From the NCBI GenBank assembly GCA_020747015.1, contig JAGTJM010000060.1, positions 124,001 to 188,000 on the forward strand: 64,000 bases of DNA, read 5' to 3'. Numbering within the stretch: position 1 is the stretch's first letter; the number at the start of each line of letters is the position of its first letter. Below, one piece after another: positions 45,082 through 58,239 of this stretch. A program made the position numbers and the translations under genes. The notes beneath the pieces are model-generated. The model searched no databases and had not been told where the DNA came from. It was given only the letters and a program-made list of their open reading frames with translations. The stretch is from Pyrenochaeta sp. MPI-SDFR-AT-0127. Taxonomy: Eukaryota > Ascomycota > Dothideomycetes > Pleosporales > Cucurbitariaceae.

Positions 45082-47821
45082 ATGGCGACAATGGCGTTCA
45101 CATCAAGCACGCCCCCCGCTGACAGCGGACCCTTGAGGGGTACGGAAGATGCGGCTCCACCCAGATCCTCGCCTGCAGAGACGAGTATTCGCTGCCCTGA
45201 TCCATCGGCGCATCAAACAAAGAACACCACACTGCAGAACCAAGCATCGGCTGCTGCGCTGTACAGCACCAGCGCCTCTAAGGCAAACGAAGCGCAGAGT
45301 ATCAATCCCCTTGGACCCGACGGCAAGCTTTCGTCCGCGAGTGAGTGCTAGTAGGCCATCTCGCAGTCGGCACCATGTGCTAACCATGACCAACAGGCGC
45401 TGCCGCCAGCCTCAAGTACGCAAAACCCCACGAGCTCCCCAGTTTCCCTGTCGTTGGGATTGACGCCAAATCTTCGGCTGGAGCTGCTGCACTCCTTGCC
45501 AACCAAAACCAGAAGAGTCCCGAGTGGTGGAGGCCAGAGCAGTCGGCGGCTGCTGGCAAGGCGGCGTTGCTGGCAAACAACTACAAGATGGCGCCCCTGT
45601 GGCAGCCCGAGGCAAGCGCTGCGGGCTCAAAGGCCGCTCTTCTCGCTCATCGAGACGGCGTAAAGTTGAATGTCTGGACCCCTGAAGCTAGTACTGCAGG
45701 TAACTCGGCCGCGAACATTGCCATGCGCAAGAAAGGCTTAGGCCCAGAGATTGACTACGGATATACCGATCAGGGCAGAAAGAATGCTTTCACAGCAGCA
45801 ACTGGAGCTCATTCGGCGGCAGGGCGCAAGCGCGCTCAATCGAGTCCAGCACCGGCCGAGCTATATCCAGACTCGAAGAACTCGGCAAGAAATGCATTGA
45901 ATGCTGCCACAATCGCTCACACCCCTTCAATGAAAGTAAAGTCACTGGCGATGCCAGTCACCGACTCTACCCGACTTGGGTCTGACGCCATGGAGGCAGC
46001 GCGCATTCAGCATGCTAAGAGCATCTCGCGAGATATGTACACAAGCACTCCACCAGTTGCCATTGAGACAGACGAAAAGAAGCATAACGATGCCCTCCGA
46101 GCTTCTGCAATCTCCATGGCAAAGAAGATGTACAGTGTTCAACAGCAAGATATCGATGGAGCAGCTGGGCTGTCCACTGCTCGCACAGGAGCGACCGCAG
46201 CCCATGGCCAACAGCCGGATTCGAGCGAAGCTGACATTAAGCAACAAGCCATGCGATACATTGGAATACAGGAAGCTGCTCAGAAACTTGCCCAAGAGAG
46301 ATTAGCCAAGATAGGTTACGACGAGAATGCTGCGTATCGAAGCTACTACGGTTACGAGCAGCCAACTCGCTCAAAGCTCTCGATGCGCCGCGGCCGAAAC
46401 CGTGCTCAAAGTGCTTCTGAAGCTGCCCCTGCCAATCATTCAGAATCTGACGAGGATGACTTCAGATCAAGACGTATCCGCTCACAAATGGAACAATTCA
46501 ATAAACAAGTCGAGGATCTTGATGCGAAGAAGCGCGAAAACGATCGCAAGTCCCTTCTTGCTGCCGCGCAGCGGAAAGTGCAAGCTCAGATGCAAGCTCA
46601 GGACAAAAGAATCTTTGACGAGACTGGCAAAATGTCACCTGCAATGGTTGACGATTGGGATGACAGGGCCCGAAAGCGAGCTCTGGCTAATTCAGAAGCT
46701 CGTATGGAGAACCATGGCAAGGTACACATTGGCAATGGGAAGTGGATGGATCAGGAAGACATTAATGCGATTGCCCAAGCTAGAATTCAGCCAACCTTGG
46801 ACGAAATCACGGAGAAGACCCAGAAGCGCAGAGCTGAGGATGAAAAGAGAAGGGGGGAGGAAGAAGAGCGGAGACTGGACTTGCAGGAAAAGAAACGCCG
46901 TGAAAGGATTGAAAAAGAGCACGCTGCGGATATCAAAGCTGAGGCAAAGCTGGCAAAGGGTAAGCGTTTCCTGATGAGACCCATTCACCATACTGATACA
47001 CGACAGCGGAGGAAAAAAGGCTTGCAAAGGCTCAAGCTGCCGAAGAGAAATCAGTGGCAAAGCAAGAGAAAGAGGCAGCCAAGCAGGAGAAGGAAATTGA
47101 AAAGACAAAGCATGTAAAGGAGGATCATTTGGTGCGAGACGAGGAGCGCAAGTCAAAAGAGGCACCAAGAGCCGCCCCTGCGAGTGAAGGTGCTGTCGCT
47201 ACTCTGCACAAAAATGACGACCTACATCAGGAGCCAGCTCCTACGATTGTAACTGCTACTCAATTTCGGCATACGGTCGCACAAGACAGTGCTGACCCAA
47301 CCTCACAAGGCTCTTCCAAGGGCTTTAAGTCACTGCTGAACAAACTTAAACGCCACTCAAAGCACTCCCCCGCCAATACCACCGACACCGACGACAAGAG
47401 CAAAGAGGCACCAGATGTGACCAACGCCACCATCCTCCCTTCTTCTCGTTCACAATCTCCGCCTCGACCTTCCAAAACTGTTACTGGGCAGCACGATTCT
47501 GCTGGGGCACTACGTCCAACAAATTTGGGTGACGTCGAGCCCATGACTTCGTCTCGTCTTGCTGAGGAACAGTACTCGGACGTCTCTTCTCTGTCCAGCA
47601 ACTATGAAGCGGGTGATGCAATCAGAGGACGGTCTGCAGAACGTGTTGTTAGTCGTGCGACTGGTGCGTCTGGGACGTCTGGCGGAACGGATTTTGAGGA
47701 AGCGAGGGATGGGTTCGACGAAGATTTGGCCCCACCGCCCACATTCACCTCTGATGCAGACAAGGCAAGGAAGGCTGGTAGTCCGACTCGCGACTCGAAG
47801 TTTCATGAGGTGGGGATTTAA
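45082..47821 (+). CDS. EIS1: Eisosome protein 1 (EIS1)
   Basis: Exons 45082-45340, 45397-46959 and 47007-47821, 878 aa. The start could also be the Met three codons later. The N-terminal half shows the Eis1 repeat pattern of alanine-rich segments (SAGAAALLANQNQ, SAAAGKAALLANNYK, ASAAGSKAALLAHRD, ASTAGNSAANIAMRK) alternating with Trp-Pro-Glu-like motifs (EWWRPEQ, LWQPE, VWTPE). The middle is charged coiled coil rich in Glu, Lys and Arg, and the C-terminal 250 residues are Ser/Thr/Pro-rich and disordered. Eis1 is a peripheral plasma-membrane protein needed for normal eisosome assembly, where BAR proteins furrow the membrane. The protein looks complete. Confidence 0.9.
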
Positions 47822-48673
47822 GACTTTCTTTTACGCATGGTTGTGTAGTGATGGGAGCAGAAGCAACCATACTGAAAAATTGGCCGCCAACTGTGAATCG
47901 AGCGTAATCAGGTTATGTATATCTATCTGTACAAGCTTCAGACTTTCTTTATTACACAAAGATACTGTTCGATAGCGTTTGCTTGTAATGTCTCATCCAT
48001 GTCTATACGTTGCATGTCCTTCTCTGACTGCCGGGTGTCATTCTTAAAGATGGACATGATGCGTTCATGGGTAGATAGCTTGTCAGCCGGGATTCTTGGC
48101 AATTTATGGCAGTTTCCAATGAAATTTACGTGAACTGACTCGGAAGAATGCCAAAAAACCGCAAGTTAATACTAATTCCTATTGTTCCCATTCTGCAGAG
48201 CTCGACTAGGGACGCTGTATGGTTACGTACCTGACATTCTTTTTATTACAAGAGGAGATGTGTATGAAGTCTATACGTATTCCAAATGTGGATGCATCAC
48301 TACAACCAAAACCTCGAGCCTATTTAGTTACGCCTGCCTCAAACAAATGCAACTACTTCATTGATACAGAAGCAACGTGTGGTTGGCTTCTGGAACACTC
48401 CTAAGGGTGTCATTGGGCTAACCGCTTCGAGCAGAAGCCAAGGCTAAGTCAGCACTGACGGGGCGATCGAGCGTAGTCTATGTGGACACGAGGAGCTCCT
48501 TTCTCGAAAAGCATCACCAAACCAGACCAAACCCCACAACTTCCGACACTCCCTCATTTTCTCTTACGCGCCTTTGGAGTTGTGCAACTGGGTCTAATTC
48601 TTCTCTTTCTTCCCATACCCTCTACTTGTGCGCTCTCTCACTCCAGTGAGCTTGGAGCTGGTCTGTCGCAAAC
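47822..48673. other. Intergenic region with promoter of clathrin heavy chain
   Basis: About 850 bp. The last 150 bp are pyrimidine-rich (TTCTCTTTCTTCCC-like), as in fungal housekeeping promoters. No gene supported. Confidence 0.5.
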
Positions 48674-51600
48674 ATGGCCCAGCGCCAGGTTCCATTGCAC
48701 GTCACGCAGCCGACGCTGGTACGTCCCACACCTAGACTTTGGACATCTTGAGGGAGAGGCTAATATTTTATTCTACAGCTCACGAACCTCAACATTCTCG
48801 TATGTTTGCTGATGCGCCAGGCTCAGGGAAGGCAACAAGGGGAAAGAAGCTAACGTGAAACTCAGCCAGCATCAATATCATGGCAGAACTGTGTATGTGG
48901 ACTCATCTCATCCAATACAAAAGGAGTAGATGTGCTAACAACTCTCTAGACGCTCGAGTCGGACAAGTATGTTTGCGTACGCCAGGTCAACAACGAAGCC
49001 AACGCTCCTGCCGAGACGGTTATCATCGATCTCAAGAACACGAACAATATCATTCGAAGACCAATCCGGGCAGACAGTGCAATTATGCACTTGACCGAGC
49101 CTATCATAGCTCTCAAGGCGCAGGGCCGGACACTGCAACTTTTCAATCTCGAGACCAAGGAGCGTCTGCAGACATATAGCCATCAAGAGGACATTCAGTT
49201 CTGGAGGTGGATCAGTCAGACAACCCTCGCGCTCGTCAGCACAAAGGCTGTATACCACTGGGATGTTCTTGACTCGAAGAATACCGTTGCACCGCGCAAG
49301 ATCTTCGACCGCCAGGAGCAGCTGGAGGTATGCCTAGTTTCTACTCTATCCACAAATCCATCTAATAACTCTGTATAGAACAACCAGATTATCAATTACG
49401 TGACCAATGATGATGAAAGCTGGTCATGCCTGGTTGGCATCACATCGAATCCAGCAGGAGGCATTCGCGGCAACATGCAGCTCTTCTCCAAGGCGAGGAA
49501 TGTTAGCCAGCCACTCGAGGGTCATGCTGCCACATTTGGCACCCTTCGCCTCGATGGCGCACAGACAGACACAAAGCTATTCGCTTTCGCGGTCAAGTCG
49601 TCCTCAGGCGAAGCCAAGATCAACATCGTCGAAGTCGACCATAATGCCTCGAATCCGGCCTTCCCGAAACGCCTGATCCCAATTCATTGGCCCGCTGAGG
49701 GCACTGGCGACTTCCCACTTGGTATTCATATTGCGCACAAGTACGGCATCTTAATCGTAATCACAAAGTTCGGTTTCATCCACCTACACGACCTCGAAAC
49801 TGGCACCGCCTTGTTCCTAAACAGGATCTCAGAAGAAACCGTCTTCACAACCGCGCGCGACGATGAAGGTACAGGCGTGGTTGCAATCAACAAAAGGGGA
49901 CAGGTGCTTCACACAACTATCCGAGAGGATACACTGATTCCATACATAATGGAGAATCCTGCGTGTGCTGAGATCGCATATAAGCTTGCCTCCAAAGGCG
50001 GACTTCCAGGGGCCGACCAGCTGTATTCACAACGATTTGAAACATTGATGCAGCAAAGTAACTTCGTTGAAGCCGCCAAAGTTGCCGCCAACTCACCACG
50101 TGGCTTTTTGCGCACAATGAATACCATCAACCGGCTACGCCAGGTCCCCAATCAGCAGGGCCAGATCACTGTTCTTCTCCAGTACTTTGGTCAGCTGCTA
50201 GACAAGGGCGGCCTGAACAGGGAAGAGACTCTCGAGTTAGCTCGCCCTGTTTTTGCTCAAGGTCGCAAGCATCTTATCGAAAAGTGGCAGAAGGAGGGCA
50301 AACTCGATTGTTCAGAGGAGCTTGGAGATCTTGCTAAGCCTCATGATCTGAACCTCGCTTTGGCGATCTATAAGGAAGCCAACGTACCCCAGAAAGTGGT
50401 CGCTTCCCTTGCCGAGCTGGGCCATTACGATCTCATCCTTCAGTATTGCAATAGCGTTGGTTACACACCCGACTACAACGTCCTGCTCCAACATGTCATC
50501 ACTATGAATGCCGAGAAAGGGGCCGAGTTTGCATCACAGTTGGCGAAGAATGAGGGCGGCCCACTCATCAGTGTTGATCGTGTTGTCGACATCTTCCAGT
50601 CTCAGGGCATGATTCAACAGGCTACTGCGTTTCTTCTTGATGTATTATCGAACGATCGACCAGAGGAAGGCCATTTACAAACTAAGCTTCTGGAGATGAA
50701 CCTGCTTAACGCTCCTCAGGTCGCAGACGCCATTCTTGGAAACGAGATGTTCCACCATTACGACAAGGCTCGCATTGCCCAACTTTGTGAGAATGCTGGC
50801 CTGCTTACTCGCGCACTTGAGCACAACGAAGACCCCGCAGCGGTCAAGCGCATCATCGTCCAAACCGATAAATTACCGGAGGACTGGTTGATTGCTTATT
50901 TTGGCCAGCTCACTGTAGAGCTTTCTCTTGAGTGCCTGGATGCAATGCTTACAACCAATATTCGACAGAATCTGCAAGCTGTCATTCGCATTGCCCAGAA
51001 ATACTCCGATTTGCTCGGTGCCACCAGGATCATTGACCTGCTAGAGAAGCACCGGACAGCCGAAGGCCTGTATTTCTTCCTTGGCTCAATCGTCAACGTC
51101 AGCGAGGACAAGGACGTCCATTTCAAATACATTGAGGCCGCAACCACAATGGGTCAGCTGAACGAGGTGGAACGCATATGTCGTGAATCGAACTTCTACA
51201 ATCCGGAACAAGTTAAGAACTTCTTGAAGGAAGCCAACTTAACCGAGCAACTACCACTTATTATTGTCTGCGACCGTTTCAACTTCATCCACGACTTGGT
51301 ACTCTTCCTTTACAAGAAGCAGCAGTTCAAGTCTATAGAGGTATACGTGCAGCGTGTCAACCCTGCCAGGACACCCGCAGTCATTGGAGGTCTTCTCGAT
51401 GTCGATTGCGACGAAGGTATCATCAAGGACCTTTTAGCTTCAGTGACTCCTTCATCCATTCCGATCGATGAACTTGTTGCCGAGGTAGAATCTCGCAATC
51501 GTTTGAAGCTCCTCCTTCCATTCTTGGAACAGACGTTAGCTACTGGAAACCAGCAACAGGCTGTGTACAACGCTTTAGCTAAGATTTACATTGACAGCAA

Positions 51601-54600
51601 CAACAATCCAGAGAAGTTTCTCAAGGAGAACGACCAGTACGACACTCTGATCGTGGGAAAATACTGTGAGAAGCGGGACCCGAATCTTGCCTTCGTTGCG
51701 TATCAAAAAGGCAACAATGACCTTGAGTTGATCAATATTACCAACGAAAATTCAATGTTTAAGGCTCAGGCTCGCTACTTGCTGGACAGGGCTGATTCAG
51801 AGATTTGGGATTTCGTCTTGTCTCAGTCCAACGTGCATCGGCGATCGTTGGTAGACCAAGTTACGTCCGTGGCAGTTGTAAGTTCTCTTTTGTTCCTTCT
51901 CAAATTCCCCTACCCTTTCTTAACATTATATTGGACCAACTTGGAACGCATCCCCGGATAACACGCAGCTTCTAAAGCCTTCTTCGAGAGGCACACGGTT
52001 ATGGCCTTCTTTTAACCACCTCGTTGGCCTAACGGGAAGCTCCACAATTCGCTGAGCCATGGTTTCCGATCCCTTCGACGATGCTTCGGAACATGTATTG
52101 TGGTTGGTGTCGAGTCTCCTCACATCAACGGCGGCGATGCTCAAGAATCCAGCCAGCCATGATCCATCCTATTCTCGATGTGCTACTCCAGCTCCTGATT
52201 GAGTCACTTGTTGCCTTCGCCCCAGGTTCACTCGAAGTACTCGAAGTACTTGAAGCTTTCACTCCGCCTAATTTCACCTGACTCAAGTCTTTGCCGACCT
52301 ATACTATGAAGTGTCGGCCGTGTTTATCACCATATGGTTAAAACCTGGTTGTCCTTTTGAGATCAACATTGGTTCAGGAACAAGCTTCAGATGGGTGTAA
52401 CGTCTCGACTTGTGGATTGTGACCAAGGAATATTTCTCCACCCCGCCCAACTCGTCATCAGAGATGGATACACTATCGTACACAGAGGTTCTTCGTGCTC
52501 TTCACCAGTGTTAACTGCTGTGAAGAGATTTCCATTCTGCGCACTCTTTCGGATCCTCGAGGCCTTCTTTTCAAACATGTTCTCCGCTTTGATCTCCTGC
52601 ACGAAAGAGTACAGAACCCGCATCTATGTCTTTAGCCTGATATCAACCTGGAGTACGATTGTTACTGCACCCACAGCGTCCTTGCTGAAGCATTGATAGG
52701 CGAGGAACTCGTCTTTACCGTTGAGCAAATCGCAGTCATAATGGCCCGGGTTGAGCAGGGACACAGCGAGTAAATACGTTCGAATGACCGGTTCACCTCA
52801 TTAAAGGTTTGCGACACCCAGTCGGCACACTTTATGTCACCCATTAAGCTCTGCTCAAGCTATCTACATCACCACTAGCGGTTTCAAATTATCTCCTTAC
52901 TAGGACTTATTTTGGAGCATTCGTACTTGGGAAACCTCTTAGCCGACTATCGTGGGACCATCAGAAGTCTTCCTGTGTATTACCTAGTTGAACACCATCA
53001 ACGAGGATCTCGTCACTACCGACATACCCCTCATTAATGTCTGGTTCGCCAAAGGGTCACACACTACAACTGTGGCAATCTTCTAGCCCAGCATCCTACA
53101 GACGACATGCATTTCACCCACTCTAGGATCCCCTGGACAACCCGGACATATTTCTGCCTTCCTGGACTTTCTTTCGCTCAATTATCACTGTTCTCGTTCA
53201 CTTTCAAAATGCTTACTGACTGACAAACCAATTAGCCCGAAAGCAATGATCCCGACAAGGTGTCGGTAGCTGTAAAAGCATTCATCACCGCAGACATGCC
53301 TTCAGAGCTTATTGAACTCCTGGAACGTATCATCCTCGAGCCGTCAACCTTTTCCGACAATCCTAGCCTACAGAACTTGTTGTTCCTCACCGCTGTCAAG
53401 TCTGATCGCTCCAAGGTCATGGGCTACATTCATACGCTCGACCAATATACTCCTGACGATATTGCTCAACAGTGCATCGAAGTTGGCATGTACGAAGAGG
53501 CGTTTGCAATCTATGAGAAGCACAATCATCACGTCGAGGCCGCCAATGTCCTCATTGAGCACATTGTCAGCATCGACCGCGCCGCGGACTTTGCTGAGAA
53601 AATTGAAACACCTGAAGTCTGGAGCAGGGTTGCAAAGGCGCAGCTAGATGGCTTACGTGTCACTGACTCGATTGAATCCTACATCCGTGCCGCGGATCCG
53701 TCAAACTTCTTGGAGGTCATTGAGACTGCCACCCATGCTGGCAAGGACGAGGACTTGATCAAGTTCTTACGAATGGCCCGCAAGACCCTGCGAGAGGTAG
53801 CGATTGATACCGCACTAGCGTTTTGCTTTGCGCGAACCAATCAGCTCCACGAGCTTGAGGACTTCCTCCGTGCCACCAATGTTGCTGATGTCGAGGCATC
53901 TGGCGATAAAGCATACGAGGAGGGATATCATGAGGCTGCAAAAATCTTTTACACCAGCATCTCCAACTGGGCGAAACTTGCTACTACCCTAGTTCATCTG
54001 GAAGAGTACCAGGCTGCTGTGGAATGTGCGAGGAAAGCAAGTAATGTCAAAGTATGGCGACAGGTCAACGAAGCGTGCGTTGCTAAGAAAGAGTTCCGCC
54101 TCGCTCAGATCTGTGGTCTCCATCTTATTGTCCACGCCGAGGAGCTCGCCGATCTCGTCAAGCAATATGAACGCAATGGCTACTTTGATGAACTGATCAG
54201 CCTCCTTGAAGCTGGTCTTGGTTTAGAAAGAGCCCATATGGGAATGTTTACCGAGTTAGGTAATGCTCTTGCCAAGTACCACCCCGAGCGTGTCATGGAG
54301 CATCTCCGCCTCTTCTGGTCTCGCATCAACATTCCAAAGATGATTCGATCCTGCGAGGAAGCTCATCTATGGCCGGAGCTTATCTTTCTATATGTTCACT
54401 ACGATGAGTTCGACAATGCTGCGCTGGCTATGATGGAACGTGCATCAGATGCTTGGGAGCATCAAGCATTCAAAGACACGATTACCAAGGCTACCAATGT
54501 CGAGATTTACTATCGCGCATTGGGCTTCTATCTAGAAGAGCAGCCAACACTTCTTACTGATTTGTTACAAGCGCTTACTGCCAGAATTGATGTTAATCGC

Positions 54601-55425
54601 GTCGTTCGCATGTTTGTTAAGTCAGACAATATCCCTTTGATCAAGCCATTCCTCCTCAACGTCCAATCCCAAAACAAGCGTGAGGTCAACAACGCGCTCA
54701 ATGATATTCTCATTGAGGAGGAGGACTATAAGACGCTCCGGGACTCTGTCAACAACTATGATAACTACGACCCGGTAGATCTGGCCCAGCGCCTTGAGAA
54801 ACATGAACTGGTATTCTTCCGTCAGATTGCGGCCGATATTTACCGCAAGAACAAGCGATGGGAAAAGTCTATCGCCCTGTCTAAACAAGACAAGCTTTTC
54901 AAGGATGCTATAGAAACATCGGCGATGTCTGGCAAGTCTGAAATTGTGGAGGAACTGCTTCGCTACGTAAGTTCAGACTGTCATGTTATCTTGGAAATCA
55001 GCTAACATTGAGCCCAGTTCGTCGATATTGGTAGCCGTGAATGCTATGTTGGCATGCTCTATGCTTGCTATGACCTTCTTCGTCCAGATGTCATTTTAGA
55101 AATGTCGTGGCGACATGGCCTCCATGATTTCACCATGGTATGTGTTCTCGTATGACCAGCAGGCTAAAGGATATAACTAATCTGGTCTTAGCCATTTATG
55201 ATCAACCTTCTGTCGCAGCAGACAGCAGCAATCGAGTTGCTCAAGAAGGACAACGAGGAGCGCAAGGCTCGCGAAGCCACTCAGCAAAAGAAAGAGGATG
55301 ATACGCCCATCCTAGGATCGCGCCTTATGCTTACGCAGGGTCCGATCGCTTCGGCTCCATCCCCAGGTCCTTACGGGCAGGCTAACGGTATTGCCCCCCA
55401 ACCAACTGGCTACCGGGCTTTCTAG
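48674..55425 (+). CDS. CHC1: Clathrin heavy chain
   Basis: Eight exons: 48674-48718, 48779-48799, 48866-48892, 48950-49327, 49379-51877, 53236-54966, 55018-55137, 55192-55425; 1,684 aa, the normal length. The N-terminal beta-propeller covers about residues 1-330, with ESDKYVCVRQV, ADSAIMH, NLETKERL and FGFIHLHDLETGTALF. The linker and heavy-chain repeats follow, with GLLDVDCDEGIIKDLL and EVYVQRVNPARTP, and the C-terminal trimerisation and light-chain-binding region PFMINLLSQQTAAIE. It forms triskelia that coat endocytic and Golgi vesicles. Exons 2 and 3 are only 21 and 27 nt. Intron 5 is 1,358 nt, about twenty times its neighbours, yet the exons on both sides remain intact and in phase. Confidence 0.95.
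51878..53235 (+). other. Giant intron (1,358 nt) of the clathrin heavy chain gene
   Basis: It starts gtaagttc and ends ctgactgacaaaccaattag, with branch sites just before the acceptor, so it is spliceosomal. Flanking exons join without loss as SVAV/PESNDP. The natural intron was probably about 50-60 nt; roughly 1.25 kb looks inserted. The interior has stops in all frames and no intact gene, but protein-like fragments occur, for example a plus-strand frame at 52272-52397 ending in TAA and continuing to about 52510. Confidence 0.85.
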
Positions 55426-57306
55426 AGTACTTGAAGTTCTCAACCCGATTTCTCTTGTCCTGAGAAAAGAAACTGCTTTGTGGGTTCTATTCAAACTACA
55501 TATTGATCTTCTGGTGGGGCATGCAAAAGCGATTGTGGAATGCATGTGTTCCTGGACCGCCTAGATAGCTGTGTACTCTAAAGGCGTTTGCGGCAGTCTT
55601 TAGCCTGGATGTTTTCGCAGCAGAATTTTTTTTCAGATTTTTGTACTTTAGCTAATCATGTTATTCGGTGCACAAAATTGCTTATAGCTAGCTGCTCCTC
55701 ATTGAAGATGATGTGCTGGCCAGATGTGTATGCACTGTTACTCCAGTATCGACAGTGTTACCAACTATTGATGATGAAGCGCACTTTATTCAAGGCTAGA
55801 GGTGCCGGACTAGAATTTGAGTCATAGAACACTGCTATGAGCCGATTGTTTACTCCGGACTCTTAAAGTCTCTTATGTAAGAGTGCAGGGCCAAGGTTTC
55901 CGTTTAATTATGCCATATCCGTGCTCCTGTGTAACGCTTGGGTGAGGATGTGGACTTTTAAGTCTTTTTATCTCGGCGAGTTCAAGATACCTGGAAGACA
56001 TGACGCCACAGGCCAATTGTGCTGAAGACGAGAGATTAACCATAGGCCGACGAAAGGGCGCATGTGGAGCCAAATGATGATGATAAGTGTCTTCACTGCT
56101 GTCTATATTCAAGTTGGCTTGTACAGCCGGAGCGGTACAAACCCAGCCAGCCTTGCATGAAGGCGCTCATGCCGTTTTACGGCGCGCGAAGACACATTCG
56201 CGCAAGCAACACAGCACTTGTATCAACATTTAGGCGAATAAATTTTCATAAGATACCGAATGAAAATACATGACATAAGACTGAGAGGGTCCACTAACCG
56301 TAGAGGGTGTGATACGGTGGTTTACTATGATCATATCTTGGTAGGGAGAGGTAAACCACGATTGACCTTCCAGAGTTGTAGAAAATATGCTATACTAAGC
56401 ACACATGACATTTGAGAGGGGAAAGTAGCCGGACAACTCCGATTCCAAACCCACCAAGCACGACAGCCTCTCAGATGTGGTTGTGATATTGCAGTGAAAG
56501 TGCCAGATATCTTGTCCTGGTCCGGAAGAACACTCTCCGCAGCTTGATGATGAAAGTGTGTTCACGTGATGTTACCTTATCGTAACCTTGACCATTTGCA
56601 GCCTACACTAACAAGGTTTTCACGTGGCATTCGTTTATCTTGACATTTTAACTCCATGTATCCAATGGGTCCAGATAATTCAAGATGTCAATCAGCCGCA
56701 CCCAGTTTCTCAAATCCAAATGCAGACTACGCTAGCGTTCAGCCTTGATCGTACACGATTTGTCTTTGTTCGGCACGGAGTGACCATTAGGTTTCATCAC
56801 TAGAGTGTGGCTACCTTGAAATATTACTCAACTGGGCACGGAGCCACTTTGCCCGATCTACTGAAAATAAGCTTCCTCAATCTTTTTCAATATACTTTCA
56901 GGCCAAGATCATGATCAGAGAGTTTGTATAGTGTTCGCATGTCTGTAGGAGTCTTTTCTCTGCGTTTTTGACGACATAACAAGCCCAACTCATCTTGAGT
57001 GCCGGCATTCATCCATGCCAAGATTGGCGCTTCCAACCGACCATTCAATCGTCCTCCACAGCACAAGCACTTTTGACACTGGTCAACTTAACATACTTTC
57101 CAGGGTAAACATGGCCCTGTAAGTCGTGTGCTCACATGAGCATGTTGCTGCTTTGACCCAATCTACATCATAGAGCACTCTCAACAGAACATATAAAGGC
57201 CCTGCTTGAGCGCTGGACAAGTGCCGTTACTTGAACAACTTCAAAGGTAGCCTTTCCCCGGACAGTGTCATTTTCTTGACCCAAAGTATATCTTTGCCAT
57301 ACCAAC
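55426..57306. other. Intergenic region upstream of the second AA9 gene
   Basis: About 1.9 kb, AT-richer than the flanks and without any frame over 80 codons. The right end carries the TATA element of the AA9 gene. No repeats or transposon ends recognised. Confidence 0.55.
57187..57202 (+). promoter_or_regulatory. Extended TATA element of the second AA9 gene
   Basis: GAACATATAAAGGCCC, 120 nt before the start codon at 57307. It differs at one base in 16 from the element before the first AA9 gene (4952-4967). Confidence 0.6.
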
Positions 57307-58239
57307 ATGAAGCTTGTCAGCTCACTCTCGCTGGCACTTACGCCTGCCATCGTCTCCAGCCACGCCATTATGCAAGCATTTAATGGTCTTGCGCAGGGTC
57401 GAGGTATTTATATGCCCACCTACGATGGTCCGATTCAGGACGTAAACTCTCAGGCCATGGCTTGCAATGGCCAGCCGAACTACGGCTTCAAGGTTCATGA
57501 TGACGCGTGATAATGTTTCCGGGATAAAGCTAACACTGGGAATGACAGACTCCCAATGAAATAATCAGTGTTCAGGCCGGTCAGGAGATTACTGGGGCTT
57601 GGCTACACACTCTTACGAGCACGGGTCCTGACTCTACAGCGGACAACAAGGTCATCGATTCTAGCCACAAAGGGCCAGTCATGGTGTACATGAAGAAGGT
57701 TGATAATGCGCTCAACAATCCTGGCGCAGGACCAGGCAATGGATGGTAAGTCTCTTAAACCACACCACTACGATATAGGACGTGGGGAGGGGAGAGGAAC
57801 TGACGCGCCGGGTTGAATACAGGTTCAAAATCGCCCACGCTGGATATCAGAATAGTCGCTGGGCAGTCGATGACCTGATCTCTGCTGGAGGTATACAAAA
57901 AGCACGCATTCCACAGTGTATTGCAAATGGGGACTACCTCATCCGCTTTGAACTACTTGCTCTCCACTCTGCACATCAGCGGTAAGCCAATTCCATGGTC
58001 CCTTTCGCTTTGGCGATTCCTCTGACTGTTCCAGTGGCCAAGCGCAGTTCTACATGGAATGCGTTTCTGTGCGTGTCTCTGGTGGAAGTGGCACAAAGAC
58101 TCCTTTGACGGTGTCGATTCCGGGAGCCTATAGTGCTGACGAAGCGGGTGTCTTTTTCAATGTTTGGTCTGCCGGAAACGGGCGCCCATATCCCAACACA
58201 CAGTATCAGATACCGGGGCCCGCAGTGTTTGCGTGCTAG
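57307..58239 (+). CDS. AA9 lytic polysaccharide monooxygenase, single domain
   Basis: Exons 57307-57492, 57549-57745, 57823-57981 and 58035-58239, 248 aa. An 18-residue signal peptide ends VSS, leaving His19 as the mature N-terminus (HAIMQAFNG), the copper-brace ligand. The second His is in GAWLHTL and the axial Tyr in AQFYMECVSV. Other AA9 marks are DSSHKGPVMVYMKKVD, GDYLIRFELLALHSA and the C-terminal YQIPGPAVFAC. There is no carbohydrate-binding module, unlike the first AA9 gene in this window. The first donor (gttcat) is non-optimal, but frame and the SVQAGQEITGAW strand require it. The enzyme is secreted and oxidatively cleaves cellulose-type glucans. Confidence 0.92.
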
